Shown here: piece by piece, positions 33,450 to 42,519 of the stretch
How positions within the stretch are numbered: position 1 is the first letter of the stretch
Layout of the letters: each line of letters starts with the position of its first letter
Source: Halobacterium hubeiense
Lineage (GTDB): Archaea; Halobacteriota; Halobacteria; Halobacteriales; Halobacteriaceae
DNA length: 64,000 bases
Assembly: GCF_001488575.1 (NCBI RefSeq)
Contig: NZ_LN831303.1
Coordinates: 285,523-349,522, forward strand
Direction: 5' to 3'
Translations under genes and position numbers: made by a program
Notes under the pieces: model-generated
The model's database searches: none
What the model saw: only the letters and a program-made list of their open reading frames with translations
What the model was told of the DNA's origin: nothing

Positions 33450-34697
33450 TCAGCGGGTGCGCTCGCAGTCGAGCAGCCTCGCGGCCGAGTCGACATCCTC
33501 GAAGTACCCCAGCCTGTGGGTCTCGCCCCCGACGGTTCTGAGTTTCAGCGTGTCGTACCACTCGGGCAGCACCGCGGCGAAGAGGTCCGAGGACGTGGTC
33601 ACCTCCGCTATCTCGTCCCGCCGAACCGACCACTGCGCCGCACCGGTCAACTCGTTGTAGGCGACGACCGCGTCCGGGTAGATGCGATAGACGACGTGCC
33701 CGCTGACGACCCATCCGACCACGAGCTCGACGAGCACCCGGCAGCCCACGACCGCCGCGGCGCCGGCCGCGGCGCCGACAACGTGGCCGTACGGGGCTCC
33801 AAGTACCTCTCCGCCGACCAGCGACCCGACCAGTCCACCGAACAGAACCGGGAACAGCATCAGCCCCAGCACCGAGGCGAGGACTCCACTGATTGCCGCG
33901 GCCGCGAGCGTGCCGCGGCGGTCGCTGTCAAACGTTTCGACCGGTTCGCCGTCGGGGGTTTCGACCGCCCGCTCCGTTCCGACGGTCTCGTCGCTGAACA
34001 CCATCGATTCGAGCCATCCGGGGTACCGGAGTTCGACGAGGTCGTATCCGGCTCGCGCGCCGACGGCCGCGAGCCCGAGACCGAGGCGACCGACGCCCGC
34101 GGCCTGGGCGCCGTCGACCGCGAGCGGGGCGACGACTACGAGCACGAACACGAGCACCAGGTACTTCCGGGAGTCGCCACCGGTGGCGGCCGTCGACTCG
34201 TACGCTCCGGAGCGCAGCCAGCCCACGAATCGCGACGCTTGATCGACCACGACGACGAGGACGGCCAGCGCGAGCGTCGCGGGTGGAGCGAACGTCTCGA
34301 CGAACGGCGCGACGGCTCCCGTCAGTAGCAGCCCGCCCAGCGGCCAGAACGCAGCGAGCGGAATCACCGCCAACAGCACGTACGGCACGCTCCGTGGGTA
34401 CACGGGCGGGAGCCGGCTGCTGAGCCGGATACTCCCACGGACGTCTGCGAGCGATTCCAGCGGGAACGGCATCCTCGTCGCCGTCGGCCTGTACGCCGCT
34501 GACGGCGGCAGTGCGGCGAACAGGGATTGGACGGCTCCACGAGTGGCCGCGACGCCTGCTTCCATCCAATACACGAACAGCAGGAGGTGAGGCCCCCACT
34601 CGAAGCGGACCACGCCTGCGGCCAACACGGCGGCGACCAGCACCGCCCTGTACGCGCGCCCTCTCACGTTGGTACCACTGCCGGACCAGCCTGACAT
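33450..34697 (-). CDS. DUF6498-type integral membrane protein with C-terminal soluble domain
   Basis: A 415-residue membrane protein starting at ATG 34697 (MSGWSGSGTN). The N-terminal signature WGPHLLLFVYWMEAGVAATR is typical of DUF6498 proteins. About eight helices follow up to residue 330 (PYVLLAVIPLAAFWPLGGLL and VVGAAAGAAAVVGCRVLVEL among them), then a small beta-rich domain (VAYNELTGAAQWSVRRDEIA, LKLRTVGGETHRLGYFEDVD) that looks like a PH-type fold. The IS element at 34694 ends exactly at its start codon, so the native promoter was displaced and the gene may be silent or driven by the element. Confidence 0.7.
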   Translation of the reverse strand: MSGWSGSGTNVRGRAYRAVLVAAVLAAGVVRFEWGPHLLLFVYWMEAGVAATRGAVQSLFAALPPSAAYRPTATRMPFPLESLADVRGSIRLSSRLPPVYPRSVPYVLLAVIPLAAFWPLGGLLLTGAVAPFVETFAPPATLALAVLVVVVDQASRFVGWLRSGAYESTAATGGDSRKYLVLVFVLVVVAPLAVDGAQAAGVGRLGLGLAAVGARAGYDLVELRYPGWLESMVFSDETVGTERAVETPDGEPVETFDSDRRGTLAAAAISGVLASVLGLMLFPVLFGGLVGSLVGGEVLGAPYGHVVGAAAGAAAVVGCRVLVELVVGWVVSGHVVYRIYPDAVVAYNELTGAAQWSVRRDEIAEVTTSSDLFAAVLPEWYDTLKLRTVGGETHRLGYFEDVDSAARLLDCERTR

Positions 34698-34707
34698 CCT
34701 CCCACAG

Positions 34708-35862
34708 CTAACGCCGTGGGGTTCCTCCACTGGGGGTTGAACCCACGGAAACGGAGAGGTTCGCAGGTTCGTCGTCACGGTCGACGATGACCTGCGTTTC
34801 GGGCTGTGCCAGTACAGCCCCCGCCTCAGACAGCGGTTTCGAGAACTTGCCCAAGGCTCGTTTGCCGATGTTCAGCGCACCGTTCTTGTCTGCGTTGTCG
34901 TCCAGCCCACACTCAGGACACTCAAAGCGTCCCTGTGTTGCCCGAACACCCTCGCAGGCACACCGATTGCATGTCTTCGACGTGTCGTATTCTTCGACCA
35001 ACTGCACCTCGATGCCTGCGTCGTGGGCCTTGTACTCAATGTAGTTCAGCAGGCGGGCGAACGGCATCTTGTGGGTCTTGTCGTTGATGTACCGCCCCTT
35101 GTCGTTGTCTTTACGAATCCTGCCGAGGTCGCCCACGACGATAACCGCATTCCGTTCCTCGGCATTCTCTACGATTTGTCGGGCAATCTTGTGGAGTCGG
35201 TCGTCCACCTTCCGTGTCTCAGCGTCACCGATGCGCTCAACCACCTGTTGTCCCTGTCGGGGTTTCGCTTTCCCGATGAACTTCCGCAGTTGCTTGTAGT
35301 GTTCGCGGATACGGCGCACTTCCTCGCCGTAGAATGTGGTCTTTCGGTCGGAGAGGAACGTGCAGGTGGCGACCCACCGTGCGCCCATGTCGATAGCCAG
35401 CACGTCGTCGTACTCGTCTTGGACGGTCACAGACCGCTTCACGACGAGATGTACGTACCACTCACCGTCACGGCGCACCAGTTCACTGTCCCGAATATCA
35501 CCCTCACAGACGAGTTGTTCGTCTTTCTGTGGGACGTGGGCGGGGCACCAGATGGAGTTGCCCCGTCCACGCTCGGGGTCGTAGACGGGAACTTTCACCC
35601 ACCACGAGGAGAGGACGGTATCTTCGTCGTAGGTCACGTCGAATACGTCGTTACGGAGAACGACAGGCTGTTCGGTGTCGGGATTAGGGTCTTTCTGCCG
35701 TTGCACCTTCGACGCCTGTTGGTCGGTCGCGGAGTAGAGGTCGGCGTCTCCGCCGTGAACTTCGGTCTGGAACGCCTCATACTCACGGGCGAGCAGGTCG
35801 GCTTTCCTGTTGGTCAGCGAGTGGAGTTTGACCCGCACCGTGGTTGAGACGTTCCGTTGCAT
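34708..35862 (-). CDS. tnpB: TnpB RNA-guided nuclease-type protein of the IS200/IS605 element
   Basis: A 384-residue TnpB from ATG 35862 (MQRNVSTTVRVKL). RuvC-I Asp lies in VLAIDMGARWVATCTF. The four-Cys zinc finger is CNRCACEGVRATQGRFECPECG split as CxxC/CxxC, and RuvC-III is CGLDDNADKNGALNIGKRAL. At the RuvC-II site, where TnpB usually has Glu in an E-D/N-L motif, this copy reads VIVVGDLGRIR, with Gly in place of Glu. Its 3' end runs into the end hairpin, as in elements that make omega RNA from the tnpB 3' end. Whether it cuts DNA is uncertain. Confidence 0.88.
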   Translation of the reverse strand: MQRNVSTTVRVKLHSLTNRKADLLAREYEAFQTEVHGGDADLYSATDQQASKVQRQKDPNPDTEQPVVLRNDVFDVTYDEDTVLSSWWVKVPVYDPERGRGNSIWCPAHVPQKDEQLVCEGDIRDSELVRRDGEWYVHLVVKRSVTVQDEYDDVLAIDMGARWVATCTFLSDRKTTFYGEEVRRIREHYKQLRKFIGKAKPRQGQQVVERIGDAETRKVDDRLHKIARQIVENAEERNAVIVVGDLGRIRKDNDKGRYINDKTHKMPFARLLNYIEYKAHDAGIEVQLVEEYDTSKTCNRCACEGVRATQGRFECPECGLDDNADKNGALNIGKRALGKFSKPLSEAGAVLAQPETQVIVDRDDEPANLSVSVGSTPSGGTPRR

Positions 35863-35863
35863 A

Positions 35864-36277
35864 CTACTCACCTGCTTGCGCGTCGATGTACTCCTTGATG
35901 ACTTCGCTGGATACGTCGCCCGCGCTTGAGACGAAGTACGAGCGCGTCCACAGCGACGGGAGGCCGAAGTCGAACTCGTCACGGAGGTGGCGCGAGGAGT
36001 AGCCCTTGACCTGTTGCATTATTTTGTTCGGGGCGAGTGTCGGGTCGCCCGTGATGAACAAGTGTACGTGGTCGGGGCGAATCGCCAACTCCAAGATTTC
36101 GAGGCCGAGTTCGTCGGCTTTCTCCTCGATGAGTTCTTCGAGACGGTCACGTACCTCGCCCTCAAGTACCGATTTGCGGTACTTCGGACACCAGATGAAG
36201 TGGTACTGGAGTTTGTGGATGTTGGTACGTTCCCTGTCGAACCCACGAGGCATCGTCAGTATATAGAAACTATTCAC
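35864..36277 (-). CDS. tnpA: TnpA Y1 (HUH) transposase of the IS200/IS605 element
   Basis: A Y1 transposase of 129-137 aa. IS200 signature IHKLQYHFIWCPKYRK is near the N-terminus. The HUH motif is RPDHVHLFI and the catalytic Tyr is expected in SSEVIKEYIDAQ near the C-terminus. Two starts are possible, 36277 and 36253 (MPRGFDRERT); the second gives the usual length. It is intact, so the element may still transpose. It precedes tnpB by one base. Confidence 0.9.
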   Translation of the reverse strand: MNSFYILTMPRGFDRERTNIHKLQYHFIWCPKYRKSVLEGEVRDRLEELIEEKADELGLEILELAIRPDHVHLFITGDPTLAPNKIMQQVKGYSSRHLRDEFDFGLPSLWTRSYFVSSAGDVSSEVIKEYIDAQAGE

Positions 36278-36399
36278 CTAAAGATGTTATGCAGGTATCC
36301 AACCGCAACCGTGCCTACGAGCGTAGACAGATTCTCAGTTGTCGGCTTCATCCCACCCCTGAAGGGGTGGGAGGATGTCAAGACTCAGGAGTAGCCGCT

Positions 36400-36800
36400 C
36401 CAAGCGATCGTCTCGTGGGACAACTCCAAGCGATCTTGTTTGGACCAATCTAAGATGGACACTAAATAGAATTGGGGTGTTAGGACAATTCTAATCTATT
36501 GAAAAACGATATAGTATGTTCTATCTGATAAAAATAAAAGCTTATTTTATACTTATATATTAAATAAACCTATTTGAACTAGAAATATTTGTGTATATAG
36601 CCATAATTTGTTATTTTTGATGAGATAACCAAGTCTTTGTGGCATTTAGACATTCTGGTTATATTGTGCTATTCATGGGTTATTACTTGGCTGTGTCCCT
36701 ATCTGTTCGGCCAATGGTCTCTAACACCCCTTTACATTTCTATGTGTGTAATCTCACTCCCAGCGAAATCTCCCCGGAACTTATATTGAATTCACCCTAT
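36400..36800. other. AT-rich region after the IS element
   Basis: Sharp drop in GC: long A/T runs at 36520-36620 (for example AAAATAAAAGCTTATTTTAT). No gene is visible. It marks the start of the secreted-protein island and supplies promoter-like TATA sequences upstream of 36811. Confidence 0.6.
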
Positions 36801-36810
36801 CTTTGAAACA

Positions 36811-37311
36811 ATGAAGCGGCGTGGCTATCTTTCTGGTGGCCTAGGTTTGGTGGCGACCTTGAGCGGCTGTTTGATGGTTGATGGTAACTCTACATCACGC
36901 GATCTGGTAGCAACAGAGACACGAATCTCCGAATCTTCCCGTTCTACCGCCGCTTGCTCCACAGCCACTCCCAACCAAATTAGCTCTCAAACTCTTGCGA
37001 CGAACCAGCCAACAGAGACTCCCACTACAGTCGTTCGATCATACTATGAGGCGGTGTATGATGGAGACGCTGATACAGCAAATGCACTTCTACACAGACA
37101 CAGTCCAATATCTGAACACACGCCCGCGGAGATCTCGGCCCTCGAAAACTTCCAGTATCGCCTTACCAACATCCAAGAGAACCAAACACACCCGAATCAG
37201 GCAACTGTATCATTTACCGTTACTCTAGTTTCCCCGGACGGTGACACACGTCGAAATAAAACTGCGATAGAAGTTAGACACTCCTGCACCAAATGGAAAA
37301 TATGGAAATAA
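36811..37311 (+). CDS. Secreted lipoprotein with DUF4878-like domain
   Basis: A 166-residue lipoprotein. Signal MKRRGYLSGGLGLVATLSGC ends in a lipobox Cys at residue 20. A Ser/Thr linker follows, then TTVVRSYYEAVYDGDADTAN, the start of a cystatin/NTF2-like DUF4878 fold (V..Y..A...GD...A..L), with a beta-rich end (QATVSFTVTLVSPDGDTRRN). It stands alone at the edge of the AT-rich island, preceded by AT-rich promoter DNA. Function unknown; the domain is common in archaeal surface lipoproteins. Confidence 0.65.
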   Translation: MKRRGYLSGGLGLVATLSGCLMVDGNSTSRDLVATETRISESSRSTAACSTATPNQISSQTLATNQPTETPTTVVRSYYEAVYDGDADTANALLHRHSPISEHTPAEISALENFQYRLTNIQENQTHPNQATVSFTVTLVSPDGDTRRNKTAIEVRHSCTKWKIWK

Positions 37312-37380
37312 CATGCAACCATTGGTATACGAGTCCAGTTCTCCTCATTGTGTCCGCCATGTGGCATGCGGTGTAGTGTG

Positions 37381-38142
37381 TTATACTGTCAGTAGTGTGG
37401 CTCCCTCCCTTAGCCCCGAAATGTGGTCTTTCGCCCACTGAATCGCCTGACTGTTCGTATTTCGAATAACCGATGAGAGGTGATTCGTCTGCGAATAAAT
37501 CCCCGTATACAGCACCTCACCGTCAATCAGAAAGAGGCTGTACCGGGACACGTCGATTCCCCGGTAGACCGCATCCCCCGATTCGATATGTGGAATGATA
37601 CTATCCGGTTGGTTCTCAAGAAGGACGTCTAACACCTCATCATTCACGAGAAGGGTAACATCAACATCGTCAATCATCCCTTGCTCGAGAATTGTATTGA
37701 TATGCGGAATCAGCACCTCCGAAACGGCCACGAGCTCTTCCCCGCCCCGGATTTCTTCATCCATTGGCTCTATCGTCTCGTAGGGAGCGTAATCGGGCGG
37801 ATGGAACACGTCGCCGTCGAGAAAAACCGATGTGTCTAACTCAGCGTCAAGGGGGAGAGAGGCAAGCTCAGCGCCCGTCTCCGTTAACATCTTGAATGAA
37901 TCCTGGAAGTCTTCGCAGAGCTCGCACGCAATAATCCCAGTATACGTCGGCTTGCAGACCCCATCAGTGCGCTCAACGAGGTCGTGGTCTTCTAATTCCC
38001 GGATTGCTCGGTCAACTGTTGGCCGGGATTCCGGGAGATTCTCAACAACCGTTCGCTTGTCCGGCTGATACTCACAGATATACTCGAGGATGTTCCGGCG
38101 TTTCAGAACAACATCGGCGATTTCAGAAACCGATGATGCCAT
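37381..38142 (-). CDS. Winged-helix transcriptional regulator with C-terminal sensor domain (DUF1724-like)
   Basis: A 253-residue haloarchaeal regulator, start ATG 38142 (MASSVSEIAD) preferred over 38175. The wHTH at residues 5-70 reads VLKRRNILEYICEYQPDKRT, then RPTVDRAIRELEDHDLVERT. The C-terminal part (LLVNDEVLDVLLENQPDSII, SRYSLFLIDGEVLYTGIYSQ) matches the sensor half often found in these regulators. It ends near the lipoprotein gene and is the first of two regulators in tandem on the minus strand at the left end of the secreted-protein island, so it may control that island. The target is unknown. Confidence 0.75.
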   Translation of the reverse strand: MASSVSEIADVVLKRRNILEYICEYQPDKRTVVENLPESRPTVDRAIRELEDHDLVERTDGVCKPTYTGIIACELCEDFQDSFKMLTETGAELASLPLDAELDTSVFLDGDVFHPPDYAPYETIEPMDEEIRGGEELVAVSEVLIPHINTILEQGMIDDVDVTLLVNDEVLDVLLENQPDSIIPHIESGDAVYRGIDVSRYSLFLIDGEVLYTGIYSQTNHLSSVIRNTNSQAIQWAKDHISGLREGATLLTV

Positions 38143-38203
38143 ACCATACGTCTGTGAGCGAACCGAAATGAACACTGAGGTACCTCAAATCCTGATTTGA
38201 TGT

Positions 38204-38833
38204 TCACGACTTGAACGTCTTAACACCTGTTGAGGACACGAAAATCAGGTACGCGAAAATCCCTAACAGACCAAATGCAAACACGCAGAGACCAGGATAC
38301 TGGAGGAAAATCGCCGTCAGTGACTCCTGTTCGCCATACCCCCCTGCGCCGACCTGCCGCCACTGTGAAGCTGGCTCCACCAACAGATCAACAGCGTACT
38401 CAACGAACAGACTGACGAGTGAGACAACGCCGACCATCCCCAAGACACTCACAATTCGTGAGCGAATACCCGGTGCATCCTGTTCAGCAGCGAAACTTAT
38501 GAGTAACGGGCTGTTCGTCGGCCCGTAGACGTTCATGTCCTTCCCCCGGTCGGACACCCACGTATCGACCGGCTCGATGAGGTCGGCGTCCTCGAGCTTG
38601 TTCAGATGGTAGTGCGTATTCTGGAGTGTCGTCTCTGTCAGCTCCTGTAACTCAGGCGGCGTCTTTGGTTCCTGCTGGATGGCTGTATAGATCTTCAGTG
38701 TCGTCTCGTCGCCAAGTGTCTTGAACAGGGAGACTGCTTGTTCGTCATTCATATCGACGACCCTGAGCGTCCCGTCTTCATCAGGAGGGCGTTCGTTTTG
38801 CGCGAGTTCGCGTATCGAAGTCATCGGTTTCAT
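38204..38833 (-). CDS. ArsR-type HTH regulator with two C-terminal membrane helices
   Basis: A 209-residue membrane-anchored regulator. The ArsR/HTH_20 domain (FKTLGDETTLKIYTAIQQEP, then ELTETTLQNTHYHLNKLEDA) occupies residues 33-95. Two hydrophobic helices follow (VLGMVGVVSLVSLFVEYAVD and YPGLCVFAFGLLGIFAYLIF). This one-component membrane-bound design is common in haloarchaea and may sense envelope stress, which would fit a halocin locus. ATG 38833 or 38824 may be used. It lies 62 bases upstream of the wHTH gene on the same strand. Confidence 0.75.
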   Translation of the reverse strand: MKPMTSIRELAQNERPPDEDGTLRVVDMNDEQAVSLFKTLGDETTLKIYTAIQQEPKTPPELQELTETTLQNTHYHLNKLEDADLIEPVDTWVSDRGKDMNVYGPTNSPLLISFAAEQDAPGIRSRIVSVLGMVGVVSLVSLFVEYAVDLLVEPASQWRQVGAGGYGEQESLTAIFLQYPGLCVFAFGLLGIFAYLIFVSSTGVKTFKS

Positions 38834-39029
38834 TCACCCCCGAGACACTCTCCCTACTTAGCACAATCGCAACCCCCTACCCGGACCCGCCAGCATTCCA
38901 CCTCCCACTTTAAATCACGATGTGAACAATGCATCACTCCCTAACATACGCTCATCTACTTTTAGAAAATATCCTCGGTTTTCAATTCTTCACTAGATAA
39001 TGCAAGTACAATTCCTTGACGAGTCGTAG

Positions 39030-40160
39030 ATGGATATGGCGTCCAACGATGACCACCGTCGTACAGACACGTACTCTTCGACACGCCGAGGCGTCATCGC
39101 GAGCATCGGCGCTGCACTAACGCTTCCAACCGTTCCAGCTGTCGTCGAGGGCAGCGACACCACAGAAATCCCGTACGTCGTCACCGACGACGAGGTCCTT
39201 AAGCACAAGGAAGTCCCCCAGTCGTGGCTCGAACACGTCCGCAACGTCCTCCAAGCAAAGGCTGACTTCGAAAAACAACCATCCCCGGCGTCCGGCAGTC
39301 AGTCTGCTGGAATCGCCCGCTCCTCGGACACCTACGGCGGTAAACCCGGTCTCAAAATCCAGGTCGCAGCTAACGAACGAACGCAGTCAGTTACGCCGTC
39401 CGAGTTCCAGGGTGTCGAAGTTGAGACTGTCGACGAACAGGACTGGCAGAATGCCTGCCACTACGAAACTCGCGACGACGTCGTTGGTGGTCTCCCGATC
39501 GAAGCACGCTGGGAAGATGGGGGCGAATCCTACACTGGTTGGGGGACCGCTGGCTACCCAGTTAAAGACGGGGATGGGAACGAGCGTCTGCTCACGGCTG
39601 ACCATCTCTGGGAGAACAAATCCTGTACGTCGAGCAAAGGCGAGAAAGCAACCCAGTACACGCAAGACTTCGGTGAGGTTGCTCAATCGGAGGTCGCGCC
39701 GGACTTCGCGCTTGTCGAGAAAACAAACGACTCTCTGAACCTCTCCTCGGAAATTCTCGAGGAGTCCGAGATACAAGATGTCTCGGGGTGGTTCCCGGAA
39801 GAAGCGGTCAGCGAACTCGTCGCAGAAGGGAAGCCCGTCCACAAGATGGGCGTTACGACCGGGAAGACTACCGGGACAATTGATGCGATGAACCAGACGG
39901 TCGGGAACGGTTGCACCAACCTCGAAGGTCGAGGTGTGGTTTTGAACGGTCTCGATGTCGGCGATGGCGATTCCGGTGGCCCGATGTACCGTATCGAGGA
40001 TATCTACGGGGTGAAGTACGCGGTCCTGGTCGGGCACACGACGCACGCGACGAATATCAACGATTCCAAGTCGTGTGTCGGGGAAGAGCGCGACATCGGG
40101 CGGAAAGCAGCGGGCCACGCTTGGTTCCACAAGAACAACGAATACGATATAACGCTCTGA
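39030..40160 (+). CDS. Exported trypsin-like serine protease (S1/chymotrypsin fold)
   Basis: A 376-residue secreted protease. Twin-arginine signal TRRGVIASIGAALTLPTVPA is followed by a propeptide-like region. The triad is readable: His in RLLTADHLWE, Asp in APDFALVEK, Ser in LDVGDGDSGGPMYR. Two Cys pairs (SCTSSKG and KSCVGEE, plus GNGCTN) could form disulfides. Archaeal members of the fold are often secreted. It is the first gene of the AT-rich island to lie near the ABC-2 cassette and could mature or degrade the exported halocin-like proteins; that is inference. No lipobox, so it should be released or retained by the wall. Confidence 0.8.
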   Translation: MDMASNDDHRRTDTYSSTRRGVIASIGAALTLPTVPAVVEGSDTTEIPYVVTDDEVLKHKEVPQSWLEHVRNVLQAKADFEKQPSPASGSQSAGIARSSDTYGGKPGLKIQVAANERTQSVTPSEFQGVEVETVDEQDWQNACHYETRDDVVGGLPIEARWEDGGESYTGWGTAGYPVKDGDGNERLLTADHLWENKSCTSSKGEKATQYTQDFGEVAQSEVAPDFALVEKTNDSLNLSSEILEESEIQDVSGWFPEEAVSELVAEGKPVHKMGVTTGKTTGTIDAMNQTVGNGCTNLEGRGVVLNGLDVGDGDSGGPMYRIEDIYGVKYAVLVGHTTHATNINDSKSCVGEERDIGRKAAGHAWFHKNNEYDITL

Positions 40161-40184
40161 GGAGTGTCTGCTCTCGATTTGGGC

Positions 40185-40465
40185 GAGTTGGAGTGGTAAT
40201 TGGTGTTGCTTCGAAGAATTGGCGCGTAACCATTAGTGGACTGAACTTCGACCGTTCCACTCCGTCTTCGACCTGGCATTACAAGGAACTGGTTCACGGG
40301 GAATCAGGTGTAGATACTGAAACATCGATGGGGTACACTGCTGTCGCAAAATTCACGCACTCGGTCGCTGGCCAACACATCGATACCGAGTACCCCAAGA
40401 TCAACCTCGTCGGGCACGCTGACGGTACGTTTGAGGAGTCCAAAACCATCCTCGAATCTTGGTGA
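40185..40465 (+). pseudogene. C-terminal remnant of an unidentified secreted protein
   Basis: After the protease stop, a plus-strand frame reads NWRVTISGLNFDRSTPSSTW, then YTAVAKFTHSVAGQHIDTEY and ends GTFEESKTILESW at TGA. It has the alternating hydrophobic pattern of a beta-rich protein but no start codon and no signal, and further upstream the frame is a shadow of the protease. It looks like the tail of a gene whose 5' part was deleted. I do not recognise a family. Confidence 0.4.
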
Positions 40466-40592
40466 ATCGGTCTGAAACCTGCTGTTAAGGTATCCTACGC
40501 TTCTGCTTGTTTTCCCGCGCTGGCTGTCTTTCACGAACTCGTGTTGAGAAAACCCAATCCAATTAAATATTCACGTAGCGAGATATCTCCTG

Positions 40593-42512
40593 ATGCACGT
40601 CACTCCGCTCGTCCGTCGTGAGTTCGCTCTTCTTGCGCGCTCTAAATGGCTCTGGGTTCTCACTCTGCCTTTCTTCTGGGTCGGCAATAACTTCCTCACG
40701 ACAAGCGCCGCTCCAGATCCACGACTTACTATTGGTGCTGCCTCTACTGCTGCAACAATACTTAGCTTCGCTTCGATTATCGTTTGCTTCCGTTCGATTA
40801 TCGGTGAACGCGAATCCGGGAGTATCCGCATTACAGCCGGCACGCCACTCTCCAGAACCGAAATCCTCGTCGGAAAAGCACTTGGCCGTGGACTCGCCCT
40901 TGCACTCCCACTCGGACTAGCAATCCTCGCTCTAACAATTCTCGGAGGAACACGATACGGCCACCCACCAATTGCTCCCTTCGTTGGATTCCTCCTCGCG
41001 TCTCTCGCGCTTGCGGTAATCTATAGTAACCTCGTCACCGCGATCTCGGCCACCGTTTCCTCAACGCTTCGAGGTGCCGTACTCAGCCTCCTCACCGTCT
41101 GGCTGCTTGGCGAGGCTAGTAGCCGCACACTCAACCTCTACGAGCAATTCACTGGCCAAGCCGTCAGCACCGGCAACCCACCAGCCGACCCACTCCTCTT
41201 TCTCAGTCAACGGTTGTTCCCACTGGACGCATACCGCGCTGTCGTGAACGCCTTGCTCGACCTCCCGAATACGCACACCTACTTCCTCAACGCCCTACAA
41301 GCGACCTCCAACGGGACGACTGGATTCGCGGTCAAGCAAGTCTTTGGCTCAAATCCCCCGTTCTACCTCACCTCCTGGTTTGCAGCCCTCACGTTACTTC
41401 TCTGGGCGGTCGCGCCCCTCGCCCTTGCTGCACTTCACTTCGAACGAATCGACCTTACAAAACCTGTCTCAACGTTCTCCGACCGACTCGCACACTTGCT
41501 CCCGATTCAACTCCGACGTCTCTGGACGAAACTCGTCGATACACCGTTCACGATAGTTCTCACCGCACTCTCGAAGCTGAATCTACCATCCCGCTGGCTT
41601 GCGTGGACGCCGGTCGCCCGCCGCGAATTCACCGTCAAAGCACAGTCACTCGGAACACCCGTTGTCTTCGCTCTCACCGTTCTCGCGGTCGTCTGGCAAC
41701 TGAATGGCGCACTTCCCATCGCCCACGAAACACTCGGGGCGAACCTGACTCTTGCAGCATTCCAAGTCCCCATCGCGTTGCTCGGTCTGTTCGCGACAGT
41801 GTTTATCGGGTTTCGAAGTATCGTTCACGAACGGGAAACCGGTGCAATCCGCTATACGACCAGCACCCCGATCTCCCGCTCACAGATTATCCTTGGGAAA
41901 ATCATCGCACTCACTTTCGCCGTCGCGATACCACTCAGCTACGGCCTCATCATCGGCGGCACGCTCGGCATCTTCCGATACGGGCCGTTCTCTCCGGTCG
42001 TGTTCGTCGGCGTGCTCGCTGTAGCGTTCCTGTACCTCGCGTTCAACGCAGCAGCCGTCGTCGGCTTGTCCACGTTCGCGTCTACGAGCACGCGCGCGGC
42101 GACACTGGGATTCGCTTACCTCGCCGTTACCGGTCTCTGGCAGCTCATCCACCGGTCGATCTATAGCCTCTTCGTTGACGCTTCGTACCCCCTCCAAAAT
42201 CCCCCACCGGACACACTGTACTTCCTCACTCGGCGGCTCTCCCCACGCCAACTGTTCAACGTTGCCTCGAACTGGCTGCTTGGCGTCGGGAACTCCAGTA
42301 CTACGTACGCGAACGCGCTCCGCATCAAGGATGCTGCAAGCAACCCCAACCACTTCTTAATCTCTCCGGGTCTCGTCGTCGACGTTACTTTTGACGGCCA
42401 CCTGATTCCAGCTGTACTCGCACCGTGGGTGGCAATCCTCCTACTTGTAGCGGGAATTAGTGTCGTTCTCGCAGCCAGCATGTACCGCTTCCAGACAATC
42501 GACCTCACCTAA
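40593..42512 (+). CDS. ABC-2 type exporter permease, two six-helix halves fused
   Basis: A 639-residue membrane protein of two repeated halves. Each half starts with a cytoplasmic RREF motif (VRREFALLARSK at residue 7; VARREFTVKAQSL near residue 345) and has GFRSI..ERETGAIR/CFRSIIGERESGSIR followed by SR.EI..GK. Each half has about six helices, giving 12 in all. It belongs to the ABC-2/NatB class that exports antibiotics and peptides or confers immunity. Its stop lies seven bases before the ATPase start, so both form one operon. A paralogue at 49588-51385 is frameshifted. Cargo unknown. Confidence 0.85.
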   Translation: MHVTPLVRREFALLARSKWLWVLTLPFFWVGNNFLTTSAAPDPRLTIGAASTAATILSFASIIVCFRSIIGERESGSIRITAGTPLSRTEILVGKALGRGLALALPLGLAILALTILGGTRYGHPPIAPFVGFLLASLALAVIYSNLVTAISATVSSTLRGAVLSLLTVWLLGEASSRTLNLYEQFTGQAVSTGNPPADPLLFLSQRLFPLDAYRAVVNALLDLPNTHTYFLNALQATSNGTTGFAVKQVFGSNPPFYLTSWFAALTLLLWAVAPLALAALHFERIDLTKPVSTFSDRLAHLLPIQLRRLWTKLVDTPFTIVLTALSKLNLPSRWLAWTPVARREFTVKAQSLGTPVVFALTVLAVVWQLNGALPIAHETLGANLTLAAFQVPIALLGLFATVFIGFRSIVHERETGAIRYTTSTPISRSQIILGKIIALTFAVAIPLSYGLIIGGTLGIFRYGPFSPVVFVGVLAVAFLYLAFNAAAVVGLSTFASTSTRAATLGFAYLAVTGLWQLIHRSIYSLFVDASYPLQNPPPDTLYFLTRRLSPRQLFNVASNWLLGVGNSSTTYANALRIKDAASNPNHFLISPGLVVDVTFDGHLIPAVLAPWVAILLLVAGISVVLAASMYRFQTIDLT

Positions 42513-42519
42513 CAGAACG

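Larger units (their letters stand above)
34694..36385 (-). mobile_element. Complete IS200/IS605-type element (tnpA + tnpB)
   Basis: The element runs from GACATCCTCCC at 34693 to GGGAGGATGTCAAG ending about 36383, and each end has a hairpin. The right-hand hairpin is CCCACCCCT-GA-AGGGGTGGG (36352-36371); the left has GCTAACGCCGTGGGG (34707 onward). tnpA precedes tnpB on the minus strand with a one-base gap. No target duplication is expected for this single-strand transposition family. It separates the GC-rich iron island from the AT-rich secreted-protein island. Confidence 0.85.

Noticed and set aside
35023..36394. Plus-strand 274- and 135-codon genes over the IS element
   Set aside because: Antisense shadows of tnpB and tnpA.
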